From contig NC_088171.1 of NCBI RefSeq assembly GCF_028769735.1, positions 135,021,033 to 135,085,032 of the forward strand: a DNA stretch of 64,000 bases, given 5' to 3'. This DNA comes from Zonotrichia leucophrys gambelii. Taxonomy: Eukaryota > Chordata > Aves > Passeriformes > Passerellidae. This document shows, piece by piece, positions 1 to 13,190 of the stretch. The position numbers and the translations under genes are program-made. The first letter of the stretch is position 1. Each line of letters starts with the position of its first letter. Under the pieces are notes generated by a model. The model made no database searches and was not told the DNA's origin. It saw only the letters and a list, made by a program, of their open reading frames with translations.

Positions 1-3000
1 AAAGAATCAGCATAATTTGTAGTAAAAATTATTTATATTAGATAGCTTGAACATTTTCCCTCCCTGAAAAATACCAACAGGAATTCTAGAGACACTGTAA
101 CATCTCACTTTTGAGGTTTTAGGAGAAGTCTACCACCTACTATAAGTATACTTAATCCTGCAATTTGCAATAAACTGCATCATCTCTTGAGGTTTTTCCC
201 TGGCTTTTCATACTTTTTCATCATTCTTCAAAAAGCTAGCTCAGAAAATAAACAGAAACTACATACTTACCCCCACTTTTCAAGTGCTTAGGGACAAGAC
301 TAGGTAATTGTCACAAGATACGATCATTGATTTAGCTTACAAATAACAACATAGAATCTCCTGCTAGTGGTGAATACACTGTCAATTGGAAATAGAAACA
401 GAAACCTACCTCCTTCTGTTTCAGAAAACACTCAGAGGAAAACAAAAGTGGGATTTAAGTATGTAAGTAGGCCTTCTAGCTCTTCTATACTAAAAATAAA
501 TTTACTTCAGTTCATAAAATCATAGCATTCTTTCTTAATTAGAAAATGTATTGAAAACAATCAAATAAATAAACAAAACCCAAAAAAAAAAAAAAAAGAG
601 AAAGATGATAGCTAGAAATATTGTCACTTACCTTGACTTAGATAAATAAATGCTTGCTGGAAGCAACCTTTATGCTTAGATCTTCCCAGAAGCTTTTACT
701 GGGAAGTCATTAGTACACAGTTGCCTTCAACTTCATAATGGCTTTGCTTTTGCAAGAAATTATTTTGAGAGTGACCACAAATATGCAACAAAGCATATTG
801 AGTCCTTGTGTTTTAAATCTTTTATGTAGTAATTACTTTGACTAAGTTTAAGAATAGAGCCAACAAACTAAGAGCAGAAGCAAAACAACTAAAAAATAAT
901 AAAATCAAACAGATTTGCTTCCATGTTTTTTGAGGAGTATCAGACAACAAGTAAATCTAACAAAGCATCTTCACTAATTAAGGCAGTAGCTAAGTATTCC
1001 AACTTACTGTGTTTACTAAAACTACTTGCCAATCATGACTGTAACAAATAATTGTTTAAATGTTAATGTGATTCTTGAACTAATATTTGAATAAGAAAAT
1101 TTAGGTTTTGACTAAGATATTTGCATAAATACATACAAGAGCTTTTAAGGACAGAATTTGTGAATTCATCTAAGTGAAATACAGTATTTTAATATATGAA
1201 GGTCAACTAAAAAGTTAAACTAAATTAACATAAAAATAGTCAGCTGACATTAGTCACAAAATTATCATCAGCTTATTTGAAAATGCATGTTTATCAACTC
1301 ATCCAAAACCAAAAACAATCTTCCCAGTACATAACCCTGTGAGTTGGTCAGTGTTGTATGGGGACCCAACAAGTACTTGTACTTTTTCTTCTCACTAAAC
1401 CCCTGAATTCAGTATTCCCTTTAATTGTCTTTAACAGATTAGAAAAAAACTGTTGAGTAGAGCAAGACCCCAGTCAGCACCTAGTCTAGGTTGGTGCATA
1501 ACAAAATATAGGACATGAGGACATGTGAAAAGACATCACTCATAGAAGGAGAAAGGCACATGAGAATTCTGCTGAACTAGGGACTCTGGCACAGGGAGAT
1601 TGTGCTGGAAGATGTCTGTTGTTTTTTCTAATTAGGAAAGGACTAAGGTGTGAGGACTAAAATGTGTTTGAATATGTTTTCAATAGTTTACACTAAGCAA
1701 TGTATCAGCATGATTTATTTAGAAAAATGAATCAAAGGATTGATTATGGTTTTGATTTTTTGTTTTTTTTTTTTTTTTTTACAAAACACATTCTTCTGTG
1801 TCATTTTAGTAGAGTATTTGAAAATATGAGTCAAACAAGCATTATTCAACACTGAAGTTCATTATAAAAATTGTTCAAGAGGCATCTGGATTTGGTACTT
1901 GCAGATATGATTTAGGAGTGATAATGATGGTGCTGGGTTGATTATCAAACTAGATGATCTTGAAAAACATCCAGTCTTGATGATTCTGTAGTTTTGTGAA
2001 GTGCAAAAATGTCATGCATTGAGAAATAAGTAAACAGCAGACCATGGAGACCAAGAAAAAAGCATCCAGCCCTGAGTGGGCAGTGACGATAAAGATATTC
2101 CCCAAGCTATGAAGAAGTACAGAGCTGGGGAACATGATTAGGAAAAAACACAAAAAATGCTCATGCTTGGACAAAACAACCTTCAAACTACAGACTTGGA
2201 TATGCCTTCCAAAGAGAGCAAGTGCTGAGGATCAAAGCATCAAACTCCTGGGCTGCTGTTAGCATAAATTTAAGAAAAATCCAAATTTCTGCATAGGAAG
2301 GAAAATTTTTATTGCTATAAGTACATTTTAAGCATATATATATCAAATGGCAAAATCCAGCCTTCTTTAGCTCTCAAAATGAAACAGTTATACTTAGATA
2401 GCTGTGAGATTTATCAGGCTGCATCTCTAAGAGACCACTGTTTCTTTCTCCATGTTTCATTGCTGTTTTCATATTCTCTTGTTTTGTGTCCCTTAAAGAC
2501 TAAATCCCTAAACCACCATGAACTTGTGAGATCATAAACTTAGATCTGTTCTGCCTTTTATGAATTTCATTTATCTAAGTGACATTATTCAGTTTCCAAG
2601 GTCATTTTGTGAGAACATAGATAAATTATCAAGATGTTAGCTAGGTGTCCTCTGCTAGCCTTCATTCTTATTAAGAACCAACTCCTCCATCAAATATTAT
2701 TAATTCTGTTCACTGCCCAAGCCATTCCTCCAATATAACTTAGCTTATTAGTGTTAACTGGAGAATAAATAGCATATTTATTCTTTTACTGGACCAGACA
2801 AGACTACTATTGAGCATTACACTACACAGGGTTGTTTTTTCCTTCTTTTATCTTTTTGATTACAAAACTTGTTCAAAGACACTTTTGAAATTGAAAACTA
2901 CAATATGAATGAGATTTCAATTAATTTCTTTAGATGGTACTAATCTAGAAAATAGGATCTGGGAGAAGCTTCTAAATGCAACGGATATAAAAATAATTCA

Positions 3001-4690
3001 AAAAACTTTAATAAGGAAGGTATTTTTCAAGCTTCTAAAAATATCTGCAACAAGAAGAGTAGTTGCATTAAAAAGACATGGCTTAGAACTAATTTCACAA
3101 ATACAGAGTAAAATTATGGGTACTGATCAGATATTAAAAAAATCAACAAATTTATTTAGGAGGCTATAATAGAGGGTATTAAGGGCCATAATAGAAGATA
3201 TTAAGGCAGGTATCATTGAATAATTCCTCAGAATTTCCTACCACTAAGTAGTAAGAATCAAGTGTATGTAGAATCCCATTGCTTTTATTTGCATTTCCTA
3301 AACTATTCATGAAATATAGTAATGACAAAATAGACCCATAAACATAAAAATCTAACCTGGACTTCTGCAATTCCTATCTCATGGGACCAGGAACTTAACA
3401 GTGCAAACAGGAAAGGAAAAACAAGAGACTGGGAGAACTCATGCCCGGTAACAGCTCCAACAGCAGAAAAATTGAAGACTTGCCTCACAGAAAGGTTTTA
3501 GAAAATGTTACAAGGATCAATTCTGTACATTTCTCTGGAAACATGTTTTTACAAATGCTGACTGAGAAGTTTTGATTGTTTCTGCTCATTCCAAATGTTG
3601 CATTTATTGAAGACTGGCTTCCAGAAGATTGTTGCTCCAGTCTTTCTGAACATCATCATTTTCAAAATTCTATTTCAGTTCAAATACCCCAAAATAACCA
3701 GCTATATGCTGCAAATCTCAACTTGGGTAGGCTGTGGTCATAACAGAATATTGTCGTCATTATTTCTCTGTCCACCAAGCTAATGATCAGAAAAAATATC
3801 ACGTAAATTAATTTTTTTTTAAGAAAAGGTCACATTTTTCTGACTTGGGTATGACACCCAAAGGGAATACAAGAGGAGAGAAAGAGCAGTACAGTCATGT
3901 CTGTCAGTCATGTCTGACTACCTGTGTAATATATTAAACTGAGATTGGTCAACAGATTTAAAACTTATCAGGAGAAACCAAAGGCACAGAATTCATTGCT
4001 ACATGCATTGTTTTTTTCTTGAGAATTCAGCTGAAAATAAAATCATACATTTCAGTTACAGTACAGTGTGATGGTTACAAAAGGAAAAATAATATTTAGT
4101 TAGGAGATGTAATAATTTGATGCTTACTCGTACATTTTTCTTCTGATTTTAATAAAATGAGTGGTTCCATACTGGTATGGCAACCCATCCTATTTAGAAA
4201 TAAATGAAAAAGGCCTTTTGTTCAAATTGTCTTGCCAAAGCATCATGATTTTCACTGCGGTACAATTTTTTTAAACTCAGTGTTGTTGAAAAATACAGAT
4301 GCAGATACTTTGTCAAAATTATCTGTGCTTTTTGTATCCAGTGATAAGTTTTGTGACACTAGCTAATCTATAAAAGCTAATCTCCAGGAAACTCATTAGC
4401 GTTCTTACTTTACCATGTAGAGCAGAAAAAAAACATAATGGAGAGAAAAAGTTTCCCTTCCACACATTTAAGAAACATTATCAAAGAGCATAATCTGAAT
4501 GGAAAGAAATATTGCAAACAACCCTTTGAGGCCTTGCTGAGAGACCAGACACAATACAAGGAAGCAAATGCAAGTACCACATATTCTACACTGGATGTCC
4601 CAACATGACATGGTTGGGAAGCCTTGGAAAAGAAGTTCACTTGTTGAGTGTTAACTCTTCACACAAGAATAAGAGATAAGTCTTCTAATG
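1..4690. other. Unique AT-rich non-coding stretch
   Basis: No gene, RNA gene or recognisable transposon is visible here. The stretch contains homopolymer runs: A16 at about 582-597 and T18 at about 1763-1780. It also has a short imperfect tandem duplication around 3167-3205, with two copies of an ATAATAGA-rATATTAAGG-like unit. The open frames present are short, rich in Phe, Leu, Ile and Lys as expected of AT-rich DNA, and none has flanking signals or a recognisable domain. This could be intergenic or deep intronic sequence. Confidence 0.6.
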
Positions 4691-4696
4691 AAGAGG
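4691..4696. repeat. Target-site duplication, left copy (AAGAGG)
   Basis: AAGAGG lies directly before the TG of the LTR at 4697 and recurs exactly at 5384-5389, directly after its terminal CA. A 6-bp duplication is the size made by ERVK (class II) integrases in birds. Confidence 0.85.
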
Positions 4697-5383
4697 TGTT
4701 GTAGTGTGTGGTTTGAGTTTTTTGTATTACTCTCCCATTTTATGTAGTGTATTCCCCCTTTTATATGAAATGGTTCTGCCCTTCCCAGTTTTCCCGCCAC
4801 AGCTCTCCTGCCAGCTTTGTTCCCATAGCAACCCCTGCCCCTGGTATTGTCAGTTAGTTAAGTTATATAATTTCTCCTCCCCTATCCCTCCTTATATGTA
4901 AACTTTTTCTCCTCCCTGGGCCCAGTCAACCACCCCCCACTCCTCCTAGCTTTCGAGAACCTTCTTCTCTCTGGGGGTTGTGGTTGGCTGTGGTCCCGGG
5001 GCCCCTCCTTTACTTTGTATTTATTGGATATTGTTGTATGCCGTTATGTTAAGTTCCTCCCAATACCTCACCTTATTGGTCAGCTGTGGATCCCTCCTTT
5101 ATCCACCCCTGTCTTTAAAACCCCATTCCTCCCTTCCCTCCTTGCCATTTGCTGGGGACCCTTGCAGCGGTTGGAGCTTCTGTGCTACAATAAACCGACC
5201 TTCACCCCCAGCAAGTGTCCGGCTCCTTACTCGTCCCGTCCACGCCGCGTATTCCAGCCCACCATCCAGCCCAGCCCGAGGCCAAGACGCCAAGGGGGGC
5301 TGGCTTCCGATGCTGCTGAGGTGTCGGCCACTTGACCACAGCTAGCCAGACTCCGCTCAGGTGGCCAAATACGCCCGGCCGCA
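4697..5383 (+). mobile_element. Solo LTR of an ERVK-type endogenous retrovirus
   Basis: This 687-bp element begins TGTTGTAGTGTG and ends GGCCGCA, so it has the TG...CA ends of an LTR. It is flanked by a perfect 6-bp duplication, AAGAGG. A TATA-like TTTAAAA lies at 5114-5120 and a polyadenylation signal AATAAA at 5189-5194, which sets the + orientation and gives a U3-R-U5 layout. It is much richer in G+C than its surroundings. The reverse complement of 33310-33982 aligns to it along most of its length (shared start, shared TTTTCCCGCCACAGC and CCGCA end), so the two are one family. There is no internal retroviral sequence and no second LTR, so it is a solo LTR left by recombination between two LTRs. 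ERVK assignment rests on the 6-bp duplication. Confidence 0.85.
5189..5194 (+). promoter_or_regulatory. LTR polyadenylation signal AATAAA
   Basis: AATAAA lies about 70 bases after the TATA-like TTTAAAA at 5114-5120, the usual spacing for an LTR with a short R region. The related copy at 33310-33982 carries the same signal in the same context on the minus strand (33499-33504). Confidence 0.6.
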
Positions 5384-5389
5384 AAGAGG
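5384..5389. repeat. Target-site duplication, right copy (AAGAGG)
   Basis: Exact copy of 4691-4696, immediately after the LTR end. Exact identity means the insertion site has not been altered since integration. Confidence 0.85.
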
Positions 5390-8300
5390 CAACTAATAAA
5401 GTGTTCACTCTCAATAAGAGTTAACTCTCCAATTTCTGAACCACTGAATTGCTTTTTAATCAAATCAGAACCAGAAAAATTAGGAAAGCAACTCTTACAA
5501 CTTAGATGGCTGTGTTGTTAAAGAGCAAGGGTTAACTACATCGTTTGAGCAATAGGAATATACTCCAAAAAGGACTAAAATAGTGTCTTTGCACATAGGG
5601 AATTGTCAAAGCTGGAAGTATATCAAAAATAACATACCCTGTACGATAAAAACATAATGACAGCCAAAATCTTCCAACTTCACAGGAGCTGCAGGAAATT
5701 AAATACCAAATTAAATGCATTTAGGAATGTTGCCAGAACATATCTGAGAAACAAAGCCAGTTCACCCTGCTTAGATATGGTCTTGAAATAAAGGCCCTTA
5801 TCCACAGTATACATACACAAATCTAACAACACACTGAAACATGGGGGAAAACAGTACAACACAGATGAAAAAGTAAAATTCTCAAGCATAGAAGCAGTGT
5901 AATTTAATGACAGAGGTTTTGTTGGGTTTTTTTGGGGGAATTGTTTGTTCTGTAGAGTGGGAATTTCTTATCCAAACTAGAAGTGATTTTTATAATAAAA
6001 ATATTTGAGGAAGTACAGATTAAAGCAAATCTCTGCTATATAGAAGCCACATTATTCCTTTAATAAAGGTCATGAAGACCTAAAATGCTGTATTGTATTA
6101 GATGAAAAGAAAAAGAAAAAGTGGAAGAAATTGAAAATATATTCATACACAGAATAAATTGTTATCCTTGATGGAGCTGAATATGAAGTGTGTTGTATTT
6201 GCTTTCTTCCACTCAGATGCAGGATAAAAATGACCACCACAAGAACCTCCTTCAATGCACTATGCATTGAGGACTGTTTTCCTCCCACCAAAATATTTCC
6301 TTTAAATCATAAGTACTTGCTCTTCATTGAGAATTTTTGATACAGTTGTTTAAATTATATTAAGAAATTTCTCCTCCATTTCATATCATTTTCTCAGAGA
6401 ATCACACACCTACAGCTATTTCTGTCACTTCTGGTTGACACCAGAAACTGAGTGTCAAACAGATGCTGACAGCATAATCAAATGTACAGACATAATCAAA
6501 AAATGCAAGTGAGAATAAAGTTGTCTGCCGCACTTCCAATTGGTTTATCATCCAGCACAGAAACAGAAACTAAAACATGCAGAGCTTTTCCTTTTTTCAT
6601 CGTCCATTTATTTCTATTTTTCTGTATGTCTTCACCAAACAACTGCAAAATGTTTGTTTAATACTCAAAAGCCAAGTTTTGTATGGCTATGATAGTTTTT
6701 GTGGCTTCTGCTGGATTCCCTGCAGCCAGTCTCCCTTTCTTCAATAGCAGCACTCAAAAATGAGCACAATATCTCAGCTTAGAAGGGTGGGAAAATCACT
6801 CACAAGTAATTTTTCCACTTAAACTTTCTGTTCTCTAGCATCTTTCAAAATCACAATTCGCTGAGTTCTGCTTACTCTATAGATCTCTATATCTTTAACC
6901 ACCTTCAGAAAAGCTGTTACTCATACGAGTCTCATTCTGTAATTCCATAATAGTTTGTGAGAGCAATTCATTCTGTCATCTTCCAGACAAGCAATTAAAC
7001 ATGAATAAAACACCTATTAGCCAGAAAATGTTGCTCTAGTGGTTACAGCTAGAAGCACTAGGCTAAGCTGCTAGAGGGTGACAGGTATTCCATGGGTAAA
7101 AAAATAATATTAACAAAACAAATTTTTGCATGCTATTAATGAGTCAACTACAGGGGAAAAGAGCACTATTTATACTTGCCTCTTGTTTCCCTGGAGGGAA
7201 GCAAACACAAAGTGCTGCAAACTGAGTCATCTGTGTTTGCTACTGCTGCTGACAGTACAAGCCTGAAGACGTGAACTGACCCAAAGAACAGAGAAAAAGT
7301 TTCTGAGAACTATGATTCCCATAATTTTTTCTTTTAAGCTGGGTTTTTATTTTCTAACAAGAACACTGAAGCACAACCAATCCACTCAGATTTTACCAAC
7401 TTCAGCTAGCTTGAAAATGAAAGGACACAGCTTCCTTTTGCTTGACCTTCACAGATACCCTGATCTTTGGTGTTCCATTTGTTCCTCCTGTAGAGGAGGC
7501 AGGAAGCCCTCTATCTGGTTTCCTGCAGAGTATACCTCTATTATCATTCCTGAGCAAATAGACTGCAAGTTGTTTTGCTGGGGCCCCAGGGACAACAAAA
7601 TCTCACTGGATTGTGCACACCCAGACAGGCCCAGAGTTCTGCTGGGAAAATAATTTAGAAATATTGGCATTGGAATCAACCTCCATGAGTTGCCAGAAGC
7701 ATGCTAAGTAAAAAATCAAAACAAGAAAAAAATCAAATATTTCATCCTATGCTTTAGAAAACACAAAGAAGAAAAAATGCCTGAAATTGCTGACAAGATG
7801 AATAAATTAAAAGAGATCAAGATATTGGTGCATAAATGAATGGCAGGGATGGGGTGAAAATAGATGACCTCTTGAGAAGTTTTTACAAAACCATAAAGAT
7901 TACTTTCTGGAGTCTTGTTAGGGTTTTTGTGTTGGCCATTTTTCTGAAAAACAAAAACACACATGGCAAGGGACATGCAGTCACTAAATAGAATTTAGTG
8001 ATTACACAACAGTGCCATCATATGTTCAAAGTTCATGAATTTCAAATGTCATTTGAGAATCAAAGTGAGACAAACTAACATCAAATCAAATCAAATCAAA
8101 AAAATACCATGTTTTAAGTACATGGATGGTGTAATACGAAGCAATTTTGTGTAATCAAAAGTTATACATTTGATGATGGAAACAGTTCTGCTGGATCAGT
8201 AATAAAACCCAATTGCTATTTAGCTCAAAAAGCTCATAGGAGACTGAGAATTGAAGATCTGTGTGCACAAAAACCTGATGGAGAGAAATCTCCTGTGCAT

Positions 8301-9441
8301 GCAACCTAGAAATAAAAGAAACCAACCAGCCAAGGAACAAACAATCCCTCCACACATAGTTTGTATTCTTCTCTTTGTAATTGTTCTCTATGTTATTACT
8401 AGAGCTGAGAAATTTGGTAGGTGTTCTGATTCCACGAATTCCTGAAGCCTGGAAACAACCCCACATTGGGCTCTATTGCTGCTTTCCTTAAAGAGAAAAA
8501 TTTATCCTCAAACCTGTGGCCACAAATAAAAGCACCCCCAATGAAACTGAGACTTCTCAATTCTACCAACTTTGGAAAAACTTCACAGCAGTCTAAGATC
8601 TGTTAAGGAAAAGAGGATTCTCTTAAATGAGTTTGAAAATGAATAATCAAATCAGCAGATAAACCTTAAGCTTTTATTTGGTTGGTTTTAGGCTCTTCCA
8701 GGCATATTCAACCTTAGATCTTCCATAAGGTTTTTATAATTGATAAAGTTTGCTGTTTCATAAAAGCTGCCAGGGGAAACTGAAGATTTTCTCAGTAGGA
8801 TATTGGGCAGCTGGACTTTTTGGCACCTGAAAAAGCAAGGAAAGCAGCTTGCAATTGAGAGATAAGCATGCTAGTTGGAGTCTTCTGCTAAAACATTTGG
8901 AATAGAAATTGTAAGCAAGAGTGACATTTCTCGTCACTATGAAGTTCCAGAACAGCTACACAATACAGCAACAGACATCACTCACAAGTTTAATGTTTCA
9001 GAGTTGAGGTGAGTTTGGGTTTTTTCCAAATTCAAGAAGTCATTACTGGTACAGTAATGGTGGTTCAGTTTTTGTTTTGACTTTTTGAAATTTTCAAAAT
9101 TATAATTCTTGATAAGTTTTTCTGGAACAGCAGCATTTAAAGCTAAAGGAGTCCACTGCATATACCAGGGAATACTTAAATCTTTAGGTTTCATTCAAAG
9201 CTAACATATCCAACTCAAAGTCTGCTGAATTCTCAGTTCCCTATATTTATTGATACTCAAATGTAAAACTAGCAACTGTAAAAAAAAAAAATTGACATAA
9301 GGCATCACAAGTAACAAATTGACAAAATTTTCCCCACAACTTGTGATAAAAGACTGGAAACTTATTTACAAAGAAGGACATGTACATGTATTGTTCTGGA
9401 GTACATATAGTCTAGAAGTGCATATAAGTTTTATTTAATAG
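5390..9441. other. Unique AT-rich non-coding stretch
   Basis: No gene or transposon is recognised. The only repeats seen are short: (TCAAA)4 at 8081-8100 and a small hairpin near 6429-6447 with 7-bp arms (TTCTGGT/ACCAGAA). An open frame of 113 codons at 7312-7653 (+) overlaps another on the opposite strand at 7449-7679 and has no recognisable domain, so I read both as chance frames. Confidence 0.55.
8081..8100. repeat. (TCAAA)4 microsatellite
   Basis: Four exact tandem copies of the pentamer TCAAA are followed by an A run. Confidence 0.85.

Positions 9442-9523
<82 letters not shown>
9442..9523. repeat. (ATT)n trinucleotide microsatellite, about 27 units
   Basis: About 82 bases of uninterrupted ATT repeats lie between ordinary sequence. 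The lack of interruptions means the tract is likely length-variable between individuals. It is not in any recognisable gene. Confidence 0.97.
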
Positions 9524-9525
<2 letters not shown>

Positions 9526-12500
9526 CTGAGCACCCAGTGCCCATATATATTTTCTACAGGACTACAAAGGTAAATTAATGAGCCTTCAGCATGACAGAAC
9601 TTTCATTTTATGTGGTGGATTTACTATGACTTACATTAGATAAAAAAGTAACATGCAGCATAATTTAACTGTGTATAAGTTCTGATAAATCAATAAATTT
9701 AAACATGCAATTTTCTCAGTTAAACAATGTCAGAAAGTTTATCCATCAACAGATTTGACACATGCTTTGCTATGATGATGTTAGAGCAACAATATTAATG
9801 ACAACTTGTAACTAGTTCAGTAATGAAGGAATCAAAAATTTCAAAGACTAATCTTAACCTTCAAAAGAAGGTGAAATAAAACGTAGGTCAATGTAAATTT
9901 TCTAAATTGTAAAGATTATTCAAAATTACTGCTCCCAGCTTCATGAGGTAAGGTGTCTTGTCCACCAGTATCTAACTTGCTAAAGTCAGAATCCTGACTA
10001 ACAGTTCAAACATTGTGTCAGAGAAACAAAAAGGAAAAAAAAAAAAGCATTTGTACAAGTGTCTCAGCAGAATTTCATGTTGTCTGTTGAGTTAAAAAAA
10101 AAAAAGAAGTGGTGATGGTGAGGAAATAATAATTATAGTTCTGCTATAAGCTGTCTGTTTTCCAATGATTCTCATTAAAATATTTATGCTTCCCAGTGCA
10201 AAGACAGGACTTTTATATGTGGGATTGCACATTAGTTGCTTTGTGATGTGTTTTCTAGACAGATTAGGTGTTTCCAGAAGAGTAAGGGATCCACAGTATT
10301 TCAGAGAGCAGGAAACACAGCTGGATTTGGCTAGTCAACTCAGTTGTCACTCCTATTCGTCCCACTATCCAAAGAGGAATGGTTATTATCATGGAATAAG
10401 GGAATGCAAAATCTTAATATTTGGGAGAAGAATGCTTTAAATTGGTGAACTTCATAAACTTTATAAATATTTTTCTTACTCTCTACCATATACTGAACCA
10501 ACCTAATTGCCCAAGGTTATTTTAATAAGAAACCTGATTTATATTACAAGGCCAGATACATACATCAATATACTGCTATGATATTTTGATTTTCATTTTC
10601 TGATTAAACTGTGTTTTAGGATCAATCTGTATGGCAACAATTTAATAGGCATGGTTATCCATCATCTCAAAGCCACAACTCCAGTACAATTCTGTAATAG
10701 CATCAAGCCTGTATAATAATTTCACACAGTATGAATCATCCAGATTTGTATGACTCATGATATCAATAATTATTACTTTCAAGAATGCAAAATATAAGCT
10801 TTTACTTCAGCAAATAAGAAAGAGTTTTTAGGGGTAAAAGATCATGGCAAACCAAACTTGTGTTATGGGAAAAAAGCTTTGAGTGAAACACATCGAATTA
10901 GTAGTGACCAGAAACAGACTTTGAACAAAAGATATCTAAGCAATCAGAGTAGATTACAAAATTAGCAAAGGATCGCCTTTCATCTCAGTTCAGAAATTAG
11001 CATGTAATTGTCTATTTCCAGAACTTTTTTTCTCAGATAACACTAATGCCTTCGTCCTATCCCTGCTCATGTGAGGCAGCATATGCTCATCTCATGAGAA
11101 TTGTACCTACCAAAGGCCTGGATTCTCACCTAAACTACAAAACTTAGTATGGGCAGCTAAGAATTAGTCTACCTTTGACAGAGGAAAACCACAGAAAGAT
11201 GTTTTCCTTCCAAATACTTTTATTTGTTCATCAGGCTTTTAGTTTTGTGCATTGAGGGTTTACGTATTTTCATAAAGACTCGAATTACAGCCCTGTAAGT
11301 CTGAATTCACTCTCAATTATATAAGATTTTTTTCAGCAAAGCTGTTAGATAACTTTTGAAGAGGTGAAATTTGATCTAAAGGCTTTGCTGATGTGGAAAG
11401 GTTTTGCTAATACACCCTGTGGGAACATCTGACTACTGCCTGAGCTGTGGGAATGACTGTGATTTTTGGATGGCACTCTTCAGAATTACTCCATCCTGAA
11501 CATTCTGGTGTCTCAAGCTATTAAACTGATCCAGAAAAACAATTCAGAAATGTTTAAGATGTTTTTTACCTCTTCTCATATAGCAGATGACCTATGTCCC
11601 CCAGGTTTTCCACAAGCTGTGGTGTGATTGTTTGCTGGCTTGTTTTGGATTTTTTTTTCCGGGGGTAAGGCTAGAGGTTAATATCGTTTGGGACTTTTGG
11701 TTTTTTTTGAGAAGAAGTTAAGTTTTCTAACATTTGGAAAACTACATATTAATAGCTAAGGGACTATACACACAGATTCAAGCATGTAAATTCTTAGGTA
11801 TATAATTGTGCTGGTAGAAAGTTTTAGTCAAAAATAAAAATCCTCTAGAAGATCACATCCATTTCAGAAAAAAGAGGATAAAAATATCAATATTGATGTA
11901 TTGAAGAGCCATTCTGAACACTGGAGTGCATAAGACAGGATTTTTACAGGAAATTAAGCACCTGACAGTGACTGAGAAAAAGCTTCATAGGAGAAACAAA
12001 CACAGATTAACTCTAAAGAAGACAGAAGAATGAAGAAGTTATTAACCACTGAAAAGACTTTCATTACTTCTTTTTCCTTACATTACTTAGAAACTTACTG
12101 AATTTATTGGGCCACTGGCAATGTTACAAAATTTTTGCTTCAGTATCACCAACTGTGGCAGCCACAATAAATTCCTAATAACAATCTTTATGTTTAACCA
12201 TAATCAGATATTTAATATATTGTACAAGTAAAGGTCAAAAAGCCAACTTGGTACTTTTTTATCATGGTTGGAAAAATGAATTTAGAAGACTAAGACATCA
12301 CTTCAGAAAAAAATATTGAAAAAGCATTTTCAAACACAGTTCTATAAAAAGGTTTTGAAATAGACAATTTTTATAAGGCCTTCAGAAAAATTAATTCTCA
12401 TATTAGCTCTGCAAATGTCTGCACTATTCCCAAAACGATTGTTACTAAAATAGGATGCTAAGGAAAGTAATGTAATTTAATAGAGCCATGGAAATAAAAG

Positions 12501-12684
12501 ACATAAATTTCAATAATTATCACATAACACCAATAAACTCAACCCATCTTTAAACACAATAGGGTTCAAGAGAAACAAAAAAATAATATTATAATTTATA
12601 CTGCACTAGGTGAGGAAATACCTTTTCACAGGAACACCAAAATTATTGTATTAGCCATGCAAAGGTGGTTGGCCTCAATATTAG
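9524..12684. other. Unique AT-rich non-coding stretch
   Basis: I see nothing identifiable here. The stretch holds short poly-A runs (about 10038 and 10095) and chance open frames, the longest being 91 codons at 10165-10440 (+) with no recognisable motif. Confidence 0.55.
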
Positions 12685-13190
12685 GAGAAATGGGCTGACA
12701 AGAACATCATGAAGTTCATCGAAGTGCACAGTCCTGTTCCTGCGGAGGAACAGCTCCAAGCACCAACATGCGCTCAGGGCAATCCAGCTGGAAAGCAGCT
12801 TGGCAGAACAGGGCCTGGGGCTCCTGGTGTGCACCAAGCTGAACGTGAGCCAGCAACCTGCCCTTGCACCAGAGAAGGTGAGTGCTGCCCAGAGCTGCTT
12901 TAGACAAAGAACTGCCTATAAAAGTCATCCTGCCCCCCTGCTCAGCACTGGTGAAGCCACACCTGGAGTACTGTGCGCACATCTGGGCTTTCCAATATGG
13001 AGACATGGAGATACCAGAGGGAGCCTTACAAAGGGCTACAGAGGTGATTAATGATCTGGAACTTCTGTCCTGTGAGAAAAGGCTGAGAGAACTGAGCCTC
13101 TTTAGCCTGGATAGGAGAAGGGTCTCATCAATGATTACAAATACTCAGGGGTGGACTGCAGAGACAGGCTCTGTTGAGTGCTATTTTCAG
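12685..13190 (+). mobile_element. CR1 LINE fragment, end of the reverse-transcriptase ORF
   Basis: This is a decayed piece of a CR1 non-LTR retrotransposon in + orientation. CR1 encodes a reverse transcriptase/endonuclease protein, and this piece matches the C-terminal part of that ORF. Peptide signatures visible in shifted frames include GLGLLVCTKLNVSQQ, HLEYCAHIW, and KRLRELSLFSLDRRR, which correspond to the well-known CR1 tail (LVxTKLNMSQQ, HLEYCVQFW, ERLRELGLFSLEKRR). They fall in different frames, so frameshifts have broken the ORF. The 5' part is missing, as in nearly all CR1 copies (5' truncation during insertion), and the fragment stops before the 3' tail repeats. It stands out by its higher G+C. 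Confidence 0.9.

Noticed and set aside
4649..5426. Inverted repeat TGTTAACTCTT / AAGAGTTAAC as the ends of the first LTR
   Set aside because: At first this looked like the LTR termini, but it has no matching flanking duplication. Comparison with the copy at 33310-33982 moved the ends to 4697 and 5383, where an exact 6-bp duplication is present.
4980..5463. Several 60-120 codon frames on both strands
   Set aside because: All lie within or across the end of the solo LTR at 4697-5383 and overlap in several frames.
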